The notes: generated from the sequence alone by a model not told the origin. 64,000 bases of DNA from Sporomusa sphaeroides DSM 2875 (GCF_001941975.2 NZ_CP146991.1:3717001-3781000), one strand, 5' to 3'. Positions 27,171 through 35,506 are shown, counted from the stretch's first letter. Numbers and translations: made by a program.

Positions 27171-27761
27171 TTACTTTTTAGCAGCTTCAGCTTTTCTCTT
27201 CTCATATTCTTCCATGGTCAGTCCGCCCAAACGAGGATGAGGACGGCCGCCATCAGTCATGGCAATCAAAACAACCATCTCATCGGCTTTTGGAGCACCT
27301 GGAATACCAAAGTTCGGAATGGTGTCATAATGACTGCGGATGGCAGCCTCATCACGGAACATTAGCGGAATATCAATGGTAGCACCAGGGCCTGCAACCT
27401 TTTTGTTGCAGGAAATCAGGGCACTGCAAGGTAAGTCAATAATCTTGCGCATGGTATAGCCTAGCTTGGGATGAAGAACGGCACCGCCATGCTCCAACTC
27501 ACCATTGGTGCCAATAATGGCTCCCTTAGCATAGTTCTCCACTGCACCAGGTAATGTCTCAAGGCCAATTTTCGCCAGCTTGCCACCCAGCTCTTCGCCA
27601 ATAGCGATAAGCTCAGAGAGATCCTCCACATATTTACCTGCGCAAGGATTGTCAATAACAGCAGCAACGACGACCCGGGTTATCGGCTTTTCCACTCCTT
27701 TAAAGCCATCGTAATAGATGGTTTCCTTTTGTGTGACGATCTTTTTGATGTTAGCTCCCAT
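27171..27761 (-). CDS. PF06684-like ("amino acid synthesis"/DUF1185) protein
   Basis: A 196-residue protein of the family annotated as amino acid synthesis (PF06684). It contains RVVVAAVIDNPCAGKYVEDLSELI, KGAIIGTNGELEHGGAVLHPKLG and AVLHP-like and GGRPHPRLGG segments. It is the first gene after the second sigma-54 promoter, ahead of the enamidase. No step of the known pathway lacks an enzyme, so its task is open; a ring-opening or amide-hydrolysing helper of the enamidases is possible but unproven. ATG 27761 is preferred over GTG 27770 because the AAGGAGA site is too close to the latter. Confidence 0.75.
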   Translation of the reverse strand: MGANIKKIVTQKETIYYDGFKGVEKPITRVVVAAVIDNPCAGKYVEDLSELIAIGEELGGKLAKIGLETLPGAVENYAKGAIIGTNGELEHGGAVLHPKLGYTMRKIIDLPCSALISCNKKVAGPGATIDIPLMFRDEAAIRSHYDTIPNFGIPGAPKADEMVVLIAMTDGGRPHPRLGGLTMEEYEKRKAEAAKK

Positions 27762-27785
27762 TTTAGCCACTCTCCTTTTTTTTAA

Positions 27786-27799
27786 GTCCGCGTCCGGAC
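27786..27799 (-). other. 5'-leader hairpin shared by both nicotinate operons (copy 2)
   Basis: The same GTCCG-GACG-CGGAC hairpin as at 16225-16238, within 25 identical bases. Here it lies between the predicted transcript start (about 27817) and the ribosome site of the first gene. Confidence 0.45.
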
Positions 27800-27827
27800 A
27801 TATACGTGTACACTTACTACTTATTAA

Positions 27828-27843
27828 TGCAATTAGTGTGCCA
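27828..27843 (-). promoter_or_regulatory. Sigma-54 promoter of the enamidase-hmd operon
   Basis: Minus strand TGGCACACTAATTGCA, one base different from the mgm promoter. GG and GC are ten bases apart. The predicted transcript start is near 27817, leaving a leader of about 56 bases. The non-coding stretch 27762-28242 otherwise holds the two activator sites; from 28015 to 28242 I see no further feature. Confidence 0.93.
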
Positions 27844-27904
27844 ATTCATTCTTTTTACAAAATTACTATATATAATAAGGTTTTTTCATTGGATAACAAC
27901 AAAT

Positions 27905-27948
27905 CCAGGTGTCATAGTTTTGCAAAAATGCAAAACTATGACACCTGG
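27905..27948. promoter_or_regulatory. 44-bp upstream activator palindrome, copy 2 (perfect)
   Basis: Perfect 20-bp arms around AAAA. The left arm begins CCAGGTGTCATAG and the right arm ends CTATGACACCTGG. Its centre is 83.5 bp upstream of the -24 element. Compared with copy 3, GTG is replaced by CAT in one arm and the other arm changes to match. Confidence 0.88.
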
Positions 27949-27999
27949 ACAATCTTTAAACCTGCATTAAAGTAGTCTTTTTTAAAATCAAAAAAATTA

Positions 28000-28014
28000 T
28001 TGCAAAAATGAAAA
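28000..28014. promoter_or_regulatory. Distal activator site, copy 2
   Basis: TTGCA-AAAA-TGAAAA, a weaker form of the palindrome core, centred exactly 80 bp beyond the large palindrome as in copy 1. Confidence 0.55.
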
Positions 28015-28242
28015 GATAACGTCTTTTTTACCCTAAATTACAAGGTTAACTCACATTCAGTAAGTTAACGGAAAAAGAGTTTAGGAATTTTCATCAAATA
28101 TATTCGCATCAGCATCTTGATAAGCCCGGCACAAGTCAATATGGAACTAGTCGTCAGCATAATGACACTTATATCATGCTGGGCCTACATAAAACAGCGT
28201 TTACAGCAGACAGCGTAAAAACAGATGTGAAATACGGTGTTG

Positions 28243-29532
28243 CTATAATTGCGGCTGTTCAATTTTAGCGCCGGCTACATACCTTGCAACAATATTGTGA
28301 TAATCACCAATATAAATAAACCTGCTTAACCTGTCTTCGACAGAATATTGATTGCAGGCCGAGACTTCCAGGCTGCTGTCGTCAATAACCAGGGCGTCAA
28401 ACTCGTAGCCTGCTTCGAAGCTGCCTACTTTGCCGAAGAAGCTTCCTCCGCCTTTTGTCGCCAGGTAAAATACTTCCGGTATAGTAAAAAACTTCTCGCT
28501 TTTATCGGTTGCCAGCCATTTCAGCTTGGAAACCTGTATAGCCATAGTCATGACCCTGGCTATGGATACCTCATGGCCGCCGGCTACGTCTGATCCTAAA
28601 CCTACGGCGATACCGTTATCAAGGTGCTTCCTGATGGGAGCTATCCCGCTTGCCAGGTTATTATTCGAATAAGGGCAATGAGCAACATGTACTTTGCTTT
28701 TCGCCATCAAAGCAATCTCTGCATCATCATTATAGATGCAGTGAGCCATTACGGTCGGCTGTTGGCCAAATAGTCCGAATTGGTGATATACACTGGCATA
28801 GTTTTGACATTCAGGGTGAAGCTTTTTAACCCAGGCAATTTCACCGGCATTTTCCGATAAATGGGATTGGACCGGCAAATTATACTTTTGGGCCAGTTTG
28901 GCAATACCGGTCATTAATTCCGGCGAACAGGTAGGCACAAACCTTGGCGTTATAATTGGCTTGACCAATTCGTACCTGTCAACAGTAGCTTTGATATAGT
29001 CTTCGGTATCGGTCAGCGATTGTTCGGTAGTCTCAATGAGAATATCAGGCGAGTTTCTATCCATATTTACTTTGCCGACATATCCGCCGAGACCGGCCAG
29101 TGCTAATAGCTCCAGCAGTTTGGCTGTTGCTGCTTTATGAATGGTGCCAAAACATGCCACCCGGGTTGTGCCCCACTTCCAAAGTTCTGTGACCACCTGC
29201 TTATAAACCGCTTGCGCATAGGCTATATTTGTATATTTCGCCTCCTCCGGAAACGTATATCTTTCCAGCCAGGGCAAAAGTTCGAGATCAAGCCCAAGGC
29301 CTTTGTTGGCAAACTGCGGCGCATGGAAATGCAAATCGACAAAGCCGGGAATGATTAATGTATTTTGGTAGTCGGTTACAGCCATATTGGTGTATTCTGC
29401 CGGCAGCTCACGATAAATTCCTTTAACCGTTTTGCCTTCGATAAGTATAAAACTACTTTCAAAAACTTCCAGTTGACCAAAACTGGGAGTAAAAACGATA
29501 TTACCTTTTATGATTTTTATGCCTTCTGCCAT
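28243..29532 (-). CDS. guaD: Guanine deaminase
   Basis: A 429-residue amidohydrolase. It carries PGFVDLHFHAPQ (HxH metal ligands), PRFVPTCSPELM, VQSHLSENAGEI, MAHCIYNDD and LGSDVAGGHEVS, all typical of guanine deaminase, which converts guanine to xanthine and ammonia. The product would feed the purine operon on the right. It has a separate transcript: a terminator at 29789-29815 separates it from the methyltransferase. No sigma-54 promoter is visible in front of it; the 29533-29788 stretch is AT-rich and held no clear signal. ATG 29532 follows AAAGGA. Confidence 0.9.
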   Translation of the reverse strand: MAEGIKIIKGNIVFTPSFGQLEVFESSFILIEGKTVKGIYRELPAEYTNMAVTDYQNTLIIPGFVDLHFHAPQFANKGLGLDLELLPWLERYTFPEEAKYTNIAYAQAVYKQVVTELWKWGTTRVACFGTIHKAATAKLLELLALAGLGGYVGKVNMDRNSPDILIETTEQSLTDTEDYIKATVDRYELVKPIITPRFVPTCSPELMTGIAKLAQKYNLPVQSHLSENAGEIAWVKKLHPECQNYASVYHQFGLFGQQPTVMAHCIYNDDAEIALMAKSKVHVAHCPYSNNNLASGIAPIRKHLDNGIAVGLGSDVAGGHEVSIARVMTMAIQVSKLKWLATDKSEKFFTIPEVFYLATKGGGSFFGKVGSFEAGYEFDALVIDDSSLEVSACNQYSVEDRLSRFIYIGDYHNIVARYVAGAKIEQPQL

Positions 29533-29788
29533 TAATGTTTACCAATCCTTTCTAATACAATTATAATGCAAATATACAATTGCCGCTATTTCATATATAG
29601 ATAAACAGCAAAAATCACTGATAAAACTAACCTGGTAGATACTCTTAACCCATATCATCAATATTATACAAAACCAATAAAATGTTATTCAGTCAATTAC
29701 GCATTAAGCGTTGCTATCCGGTAATGCGGTATACACATTCTTTGCAGGATTTGCATTGCCCGCCAAAAAACGGCAATGGTAAACAAAA

Positions 29789-29815
29789 AAAAGCTCGAAT
29801 ACTCTTCGAGCTTTT
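29789..29815 (-). terminator. Terminator of the methyltransferase gene
   Basis: AAAGCTCGAA-GAGTA-TTCGAGCTTT on the minus strand, followed by a run of T. It lies about 100 bases past the methyltransferase stop. Confidence 0.88.
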
Positions 29816-29911
29816 CTCCCTTCTGTGCGCAAAATTTCTACATTTAGCGTTAAAAAAGCTGCAGATATGTAGTATTATCCTTCTGCATTGGACTTTTCAG
29901 GCGATAAACCA

Positions 29912-30580
29912 CTATTTTATGGCATAAAATCCTGCCTGCATACAGGAAACCCACAACACTTCGGCAGTCGAAAAACCGGCTTTTTGTAAAATATCAATAT
30001 GTTCCTGGATAGTAATGGGAAAAATCTCAATTCCATACCGGCTGATATGCTTTTCTACTGCAGTCGCATCTTTTCCACTCAACAATTGGGCATTTTTCCA
30101 GCGTTCAAGGCCTATTTGCGTTCCCAGCCTGCTTGTTGGCCTAATGGTTTCAAAGGTAATATAAACACCGCCTTGTTTCAGCAGCTTGTAACAATTTTTC
30201 GTTGCCTGTTTACGCAGTTCCTCAGGCAAATAATGATGGGACATAATCGCGGTCACAACATCAAAGTCGTCTGTACAGACTAATTCTTCACTGCCTGCCT
30301 GCATATAGGTTACCTGAAAATCGGCCAGCTTTTTTTTAGCCATACTCAGCATTTCTTCTGACGGGTCTGCTGCTACAATTTTCATCTCCCCGAAACATTC
30401 AAGGGCTTGCAGGATAAAGGTTCCTGTTCCGCAGCCGGTATCAAACCAGGCCTCAGGTTTTGGCATAGCGGCTTTAACTAGATCAAGGCTTTCTGTATGA
30501 AATAAATGATACCGTGGCAGTGTTTTGTGGACATTTGCATCATACTCACTTGCTGCCTGAGAGGTTTTATTGTCACGCAT
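29912..30580 (-). CDS. SAM-dependent methyltransferase (class I)
   Basis: A 222-residue soluble protein with the class I SAM fold. Motif I is WFDTGCGTGTFILQAL (residues about 45-60), the acidic motif is IVAADPSEEMLSMAKKKL, and DVVTAIMSHHYLP follows. The substrate is unknown; sequence similarity to general UbiE/YrrT-type enzymes gives no answer. The gene stands alone between a terminator and the third copy of the nicotinate-type sigma-54 promoter module (30711-30892), with a leader of about 120 bases. This suggests expression with the nicotinate operons. ATG 30580 follows AAAGGAGTGGG. Confidence 0.85.
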   Translation of the reverse strand: MRDNKTSQAASEYDANVHKTLPRYHLFHTESLDLVKAAMPKPEAWFDTGCGTGTFILQALECFGEMKIVAADPSEEMLSMAKKKLADFQVTYMQAGSEELVCTDDFDVVTAIMSHHYLPEELRKQATKNCYKLLKQGGVYITFETIRPTSRLGTQIGLERWKNAQLLSGKDATAVEKHISRYGIEIFPITIQEHIDILQKAGFSTAEVLWVSCMQAGFYAIK

Positions 30581-30710
30581 AGATTACCCACTCCTTTTTT
30601 TATTTCTTACATGCGATAACATACAATATTTTTAGGAAGATTGGCGACACTTCCTTTCCTTGCGGTGCCGTCGACTGAACTTAATTATGTGTGCACTTGC
30701 TAATTAATAA

Positions 30711-30726
30711 TGCAAGTAGTGTGCCA
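30711..30726 (-). promoter_or_regulatory. Sigma-54 promoter, third copy, facing the methyltransferase
   Basis: Minus strand TGGCACACTACTTGCA, a full -24/-12 match. The predicted transcript start is near 30700. The downstream leader (30581-30699) does not contain the GTCCG hairpin of the other two. Confidence 0.9.
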
Positions 30727-30786
30727 ATTCATTTTTTTGTAAAATTACTATATATAATAAGGGTTTTTCATTTGATAATAATAAAT

Positions 30787-30830
30787 TCAGGCATCATAGC
30801 TTTGCAAAAATGCAAAGCTATGATGCCTGA
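30787..30830. promoter_or_regulatory. 44-bp upstream activator palindrome, copy 3 (perfect)
   Basis: Perfect 20-bp arms around AAAA, left arm TCAGGCATCATAGCTTTGCA. Its centre is 82.5 bp upstream of the -24 element. The arms differ from copy 2 at several positions, and each change is mirrored in the opposite arm. Confidence 0.88.
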
Positions 30831-30879
30831 CAATCTTGAAACATGCATTAAAGTAGTATTTTTAAAAGTTGAAAAAGTA

Positions 30880-30892
30880 TTGCAAAAATGAA
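30880..30892. promoter_or_regulatory. Distal activator site, copy 3
   Basis: TTGCA-AAAA-TGAA, a partial palindrome core centred 78 bp beyond the large palindrome. It ends about 15 bases before the ssnA operon terminator. Confidence 0.45.
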
Positions 30893-30906
30893 TATAAAGA
30901 CCGAAA

Positions 30907-30934
30907 CAGTGAGCCGGAAAATCCTGGCTCACTG
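30907..30934 (-). terminator. Terminator of the purine operon
   Basis: CAGTGAGCC and GGCTCACTG with a 10-base loop, extendable outward by CCGA/TCGG, 55 bases past the ssnA stop. The T-run is short (TTTC), so it may work with help. Confidence 0.75.
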
Positions 30935-30988
30935 CTCGGAAAGGTTTTAAGCTTGAAGCAATTTATAGGAATTCATCAACCTGATAAG

Positions 30989-32320
30989 CTATTGGGGCAG
31001 TTTATCCATATTGTCCCACAGACGCTGGGCGGCCTTACGGGCGTTGGCATAAATCGGACTGACATCAAAAGCAAACTGTCTGTTTTCCAATACCACCTTG
31101 CCGTTGATAATAACGGTGGTTACATCACGGGAGTCCATGCCAAAGGCAATGTGTCCGCCAATGTTGCCAGGCACAAGCGGGGTGGGCGACTGGTAGTCAA
31201 GCACCGTCAAATCGGCTTTGTAACCGGGAGCAACACGGCCAAAGTCGGCAGCGAAATAACGCTTCAACAGCTCGTTGCCGTTAAACAGGAACTTCAGGTA
31301 ACTGTCAGGCCACAGGGGACCGGCAGCATCTTTATGCTTGAAGAAAGCAAATTTCATTTCTTCCCACATATCGCTGCCCATGCCGTCAGTTCCCAGTACC
31401 AGGTTTTTGTACATAGGCAGTTTGGTACTGTAGCCAACATTATTGTTCATGTTGGAGCGGGCGTTGTGAGCCAGAAAAGCGTCTTTGGCGTTAATGATTT
31501 CAATATCCGCATCTGACAGGTATACGCCATGCACCAGCAGCGCCTTGTCGTTAATCAGCCCGGCATCATTGAGCCGGACAATGACATCCTTGCCATACAT
31601 ATGGTGGCTGTGGGAGACGTCATAACGGTCCTCAGCGACATGGACGTGAACACCGCGTCCGGTTTCCCGCACGGCATCGGCCATTAATTTGAGGGCGCTG
31701 TCAGGCATGGTAACAGGGGCATGACCGCCAATCATGGCTTCTACCAGGTGGTTGCCGCTGGTTGCCTGCTTGTCACTTTCGCACAGCTTGGCAAAATCGA
31801 CATTTTCCTGAACGCCGGCTTCCACTTCTTTCAGGCCGTCGTTGCGGTCGGTGGTTTCATAGCAGGTAATACCGCGCAGACCGGTTTCTTCAAAGGCTTT
31901 TTTAAGTGTTTTCAATGAGCCTTTGAGAAAGGCCGGCGAGGCATGATGGTCAATAACGGCAGTGGTGCCGCAGCGGATGGCTTCCAGCGAGCAAACCATC
32001 CCGCTGTAATAGAGGATTTCCTCATCAATGGCCAGGTCCAGCCGCCACCAGAGGTTTTTGAGCACCGAAACAAAGTCGGGGCTGGGAGCGATATTGGCGG
32101 TAATTCCCCGGGACAGCCCGGAGTAAAAATGATTGTGGCTGCAAACAATGCCTGGCATAACCAGCTTGCCTTGCATATCAAGCACCCGGGCGGCCTGATA
32201 TTTGGCAGCGGCTCCCACGCCGACGGCAGCAATCTTGCTGCCGTCGATGACGATATCTACACCGGCTTGAATAGAAGCCGGATGAAATTCAACAACTGTG
32301 GCGTTTTTTAATACTAGCAC
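30989..32320 (-). CDS. ssnA: SsnA-type amidohydrolase
   Basis: A 443-residue amidohydrolase matching E. coli SsnA in length. It has MPGIVCSHNHFYSGLSRGI (HxH site), MIGGHAPVTMPDSALKL, VHVHVAEDRYD, LLVHGVYLSDADI and LGTDGMGSDMWEE. SsnA proteins occur in the yge/ygf purine-degradation clusters and are thought to open or deaminate a purine-derived ring; the precise substrate is not settled in my knowledge. It is the last gene of the operon, 12 bases after ygfK. Confidence 0.9.
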   Translation of the reverse strand: MLVLKNATVVEFHPASIQAGVDIVIDGSKIAAVGVGAAAKYQAARVLDMQGKLVMPGIVCSHNHFYSGLSRGITANIAPSPDFVSVLKNLWWRLDLAIDEEILYYSGMVCSLEAIRCGTTAVIDHHASPAFLKGSLKTLKKAFEETGLRGITCYETTDRNDGLKEVEAGVQENVDFAKLCESDKQATSGNHLVEAMIGGHAPVTMPDSALKLMADAVRETGRGVHVHVAEDRYDVSHSHHMYGKDVIVRLNDAGLINDKALLVHGVYLSDADIEIINAKDAFLAHNARSNMNNNVGYSTKLPMYKNLVLGTDGMGSDMWEEMKFAFFKHKDAAGPLWPDSYLKFLFNGNELLKRYFAADFGRVAPGYKADLTVLDYQSPTPLVPGNIGGHIAFGMDSRDVTTVIINGKVVLENRQFAFDVSPIYANARKAAQRLWDNMDKLPQ

Positions 32321-32332
32321 AATTGTCCCCCC

Positions 32333-35300
32333 TTATTCGTCTACGCGGCCGAACAGCGCCGGCCGGTTAGTATACAGGTAATTAAATACCTGGGCCATAT
32401 GGTCAAAGGTGTCGTTGCCTGTTGCTTTGAGCTGGTTGTTTTCCAGTTTGTGCTCGGTAACCTGGCCGTTGGCGCGAACGGTTACCGTATTGCCGTCTGC
32501 CAGGAAGCCGTTGTTTTCGCTGTGGTCAAAGTCATCCCGGCGGCTGAATACTGTGATTTTGTCCGTGTACGGACGGCCGTCCCACGGGCAGAAGCCGCCG
32601 CAGTTGCCGCATTCGTTACAGAAGGCATCCAGATGGACAATTTGGCTGTAGTTAGTAAAACCATTATCGATGCGAACCGCCAGGTTAGCACGGTTGGGGC
32701 AAACCTCGACACACTTGTTGCAGATATAGTTACACTCGACGCAGCGATTGAATTCCCTGTCGCCTGTCGCCGGATCCACCTTGCCCGGGCCTTCGGCCGG
32801 CAGGTCTGAAGGATAGGTCAGTCCGAATTTCTTGGCGGCAATAGCTTTGGCTTGTTCACAGCTGGCTTTGCCTTGTTTGCCGGCATTGGGTGCCGGTTCA
32901 ATATTTTCCTGCTTGCAGATGGCATCAGCTACCTTACGGCCGTCAGCTATGCATCTTACGATGGAGGAAGCACCCTGGCGGGCGTCACCGGCCAGATATA
33001 CCTTCTCCATGTTTGTCTGGTGCTGGTCTTTGCTGGTAATGCCCAGTTTGGCAAGCAAAGCGGTATTGATGTCTTCGCCAATAGAAATGATGATGGTATC
33101 GGCTGTAAAGACTTTGAATTCGCCGGTGGGTTCAGGCTGGCGGCGGCCGCTGGCATCAGCTTTACCCAGCTTCATGACCTGGCAGACCAGGTTGCCCTGG
33201 GCATCGATTTTTTCCGGATTAACCAGGAAGTTAAAATCGACGTTGTCAGCTACAGCCAGGTTGTATTCGGCATGGTCGGCAGGCATTTCATTAATGGATC
33301 GGCGATAGACGATGGAGCTGGTTTTCACCCCTGCGATCCGCAAGGCGGTGCGGCTGGCATCCATGGCCGTATTGCCGGCGCCAATTGTCACAACGGTTTT
33401 GCCTAAATCAAGAGCGGCTGCATCTTTGTTAAACTGGGCCAGGAAATTCAGCGCCGTAATGATCTGCGGCTTTTTGTCGCCTTCGGCTTTAAGCTGGAAG
33501 GGTTTGTCGGCGCCTGCGCCTACAGCAACAATAACATAGTCGTAGCCTTGTTTTTTGAGCTGGGCCGGCGTAAGCTCAGGGCTGGAGTTAAAGACAAATT
33601 CCACCCCATGCTCTTTGATAAAGTCGATATCCTGCTCAATGGTGTCACGGCTGATGCGGTAATGAGGAATCACATGCTTCACCGTGCCGCCGGCACTTTC
33701 ACGGGTTTCATACACGGTTACGCTAAAGCCCTGGCGGGCCAGGAAAAACGCGGAGGCCAGTCCTGCCGGGCCTGCGCCCATAACAGCCACCTTTACCCCA
33801 TTTTTCGTTTTGGGCATTGCATAGTTTTTGCGGTATTCTTCCCAGCCTTGCTCTGCAGCCAGTCGCTTAACCTCGCGGATGCGCACACAGCCTTCATAGT
33901 CCAGACGGGTACAGTTGTACTGGCAGGCATGGTCGCAGATTGCGCCGGTGATGCCGGGCAGCGCATTCTTGTCATAAATGAGCGTCAGTGCTTCGGTATA
34001 GCGTTTTTCTCCTACCAGCCGGATGTATTCCGGTACATCCTGGTTGATGGGACAAGCCGTTTTACAGGGCGCGGCATAGCAGTCAAACAGCGGCAGCTCT
34101 TTATTAATAAAGACTTTGGTATAGCCGCGGTACTGTTTTTGCGAGTAGTCGGCAGTCAAAGCTTTGACTGCCAAATCTTTCAGCTTTGCTACGTCAATGT
34201 TGTCCAATTCCCAGCCTTTTTCCGTCTCCAGACTGGCGGTAATGGCTGCCATCCGGGCATAGCCGCCGGGTTTGAGCACCTCTGTCGCCAGAGTTACCGG
34301 TTTAATACCGGTGGCAAATACATCGCGCACATTGTGTTCGGTAATGCCGCCGGAGAAGGAGATAGGCATCTGTCCGTCAAACTCGGCCGATATTTTGGCG
34401 GCCAGATTAATGGCCAGCGGGAAGAGGGCACGGCCTGACATGTACATTTCGCCGCCCGGCAGTTTGCCCTTGAAGTTGACCGAACCCAAGGTATTGGTCA
34501 GCTTAACACCGAAGAAACGGTTATTGTCGGCAGCGATTTTTTTCAGTCTTTTGAGCATCGGGACAGCGTCGGTGTATTGCAGGTCATGATCAAAGGCTTC
34601 TTCCGACAGTTCAACATAATCAAAGCCGATGCTGTCCAATATGTTCCGGACACCTTTATAGGTTAAAAGGGTGGGGTTGAGTTTTACGTACATATCAATT
34701 TTCTTGTCAGTCAGCATATATACGCAAATCCGCTCAATTTCCGCAGGCGGGCAGCCATGCATTGTCGATAAGGTAATGGACTGACAGACATTGGGGGAAA
34801 TGCGCTCAGGCAAGCCCTGCAGTGCCGGCAGGCGGAACTCAAAGCCGGTGCCTTTTAAGAAACTGCCGTCGGCAATCAGTTCGCCGATCTCGGCTAAACA
34901 TTGCTTGAAGTACGGATGCCGGGAAGCGTCCCGCATATCGGTAAGATAGGCGTCCATACGCGGTGATTGAATGCCTTCCAGGTTATAGCCTGCACTCATG
35001 TTAAAAATAAAGGAGCGTTTGCCGCTTTTGGCAAGTCCAAAAGCCTCCTCCACCAGATGCAGCAATACCCAGGCCTTAATATATTCTTCGTAGGCTTTTT
35101 CCACAGGATACTCACTGGACCACTCGGTGTTAAACCCCTCATCATCGGCATCAATGCACGGTTTGGCAACCGGCGGTTCATGCTCCTGCACGGTTTTTAG
35201 CTCAATGAACCTAGCACCGGCAAGGTAGGAAGTAACAATATTTTGGGCCAGCTGGGTGTGCGGGCCGGCTGCAGGTCCTACTGCGGTTTCAATGGTTTCA

Positions 35301-35443
35301 CCAAAGAGCGAGAAGGTTTTATTATTATCTTTTTGGAAAAACTGGCTGGCTGGCAGTCCGAAAACCGCGCGCTCGGCCGCATATTCTTCAAAAATCCGGG
35401 CAACAAGCTCCTTCAAGGGGACAGGTCTCATTAAATCTCCCAT
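32333..35443 (-). CDS. ygfK: YgfK-type iron-sulfur flavoprotein ("putative selenate reductase")
   Basis: A 1036-residue multidomain redox protein very like E. coli YgfK. The N-terminal half is a dihydroorotate-dehydrogenase-like barrel (GPAAGPHTQLAQNIV, STMHGCPPAEIERIC). Next come a cysteine-rich segment (CYAAPCKTACPINQDVPEYIR), a GltD-like FAD/NAD(P)H domain (VAVMGAGPAGLASAFFLARQG, TIGAGNTAMDASR) and a C-terminal ferredoxin (CVECNYICNKCVEVCPNRANL, CNECGNCGGFCPWDGRPY). The selenate-reductase name is historical; in urate-degrading gut bacteria this gene belongs to the purine cluster and probably reduces a purine ring. It may also accept electrons from the hydroxylase of this operon, which lacks its own FAD subunit. 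Confidence 0.92.
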   Translation of the reverse strand: MGDLMRPVPLKELVARIFEEYAAERAVFGLPASQFFQKDNNKTFSLFGETIETAVGPAAGPHTQLAQNIVTSYLAGARFIELKTVQEHEPPVAKPCIDADDEGFNTEWSSEYPVEKAYEEYIKAWVLLHLVEEAFGLAKSGKRSFIFNMSAGYNLEGIQSPRMDAYLTDMRDASRHPYFKQCLAEIGELIADGSFLKGTGFEFRLPALQGLPERISPNVCQSITLSTMHGCPPAEIERICVYMLTDKKIDMYVKLNPTLLTYKGVRNILDSIGFDYVELSEEAFDHDLQYTDAVPMLKRLKKIAADNNRFFGVKLTNTLGSVNFKGKLPGGEMYMSGRALFPLAINLAAKISAEFDGQMPISFSGGITEHNVRDVFATGIKPVTLATEVLKPGGYARMAAITASLETEKGWELDNIDVAKLKDLAVKALTADYSQKQYRGYTKVFINKELPLFDCYAAPCKTACPINQDVPEYIRLVGEKRYTEALTLIYDKNALPGITGAICDHACQYNCTRLDYEGCVRIREVKRLAAEQGWEEYRKNYAMPKTKNGVKVAVMGAGPAGLASAFFLARQGFSVTVYETRESAGGTVKHVIPHYRISRDTIEQDIDFIKEHGVEFVFNSSPELTPAQLKKQGYDYVIVAVGAGADKPFQLKAEGDKKPQIITALNFLAQFNKDAAALDLGKTVVTIGAGNTAMDASRTALRIAGVKTSSIVYRRSINEMPADHAEYNLAVADNVDFNFLVNPEKIDAQGNLVCQVMKLGKADASGRRQPEPTGEFKVFTADTIIISIGEDINTALLAKLGITSKDQHQTNMEKVYLAGDARQGASSIVRCIADGRKVADAICKQENIEPAPNAGKQGKASCEQAKAIAAKKFGLTYPSDLPAEGPGKVDPATGDREFNRCVECNYICNKCVEVCPNRANLAVRIDNGFTNYSQIVHLDAFCNECGNCGGFCPWDGRPYTDKITVFSRRDDFDHSENNGFLADGNTVTVRANGQVTEHKLENNQLKATGNDTFDHMAQVFNYLYTNRPALFGRVDE

Positions 35444-35476
35444 GTATGATTCCTCCTAATAATAATATGGCGGGGT

Positions 35477-35506
35477 AAGATTGCCGCGCTGTTACGCGGC
35501 AACCTT
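35477..35506. other. Intra-operon hairpin between ridA and ygfK
   Basis: AAGATTGCCGCG and CGCGGCAACCTT pair with one mismatch around a 6-base loop. No T-run follows, so it is more likely an mRNA stability or attenuation element than a terminator. Confidence 0.5.

Noticed and set aside
28015-28242. Possible small gene or RNA between the second promoter module and guaD
   Set aside because: No frame with a ribosome site and no convincing stem-loop; only a weak GTTAAC inverted pair was seen.
30869-31516. Long plus-strand frame of 215 codons opposite the end of ssnA
   Set aside because: It lies antisense to the strongly conserved SsnA protein and across the terminator, has no ribosome site and a composition typical of a shadow frame.
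32832-34438. Several plus-strand frames up to 296 codons inside ygfK
   Set aside because: All are antisense to the clearly conserved YgfK domains; no motif or ribosome site supports them.
32333-35443. True selenate reductase function for ygfK
   Set aside because: The annotation is historical; the domain layout and operon fit purine catabolism, and no molybdopterin domain is present in the protein.
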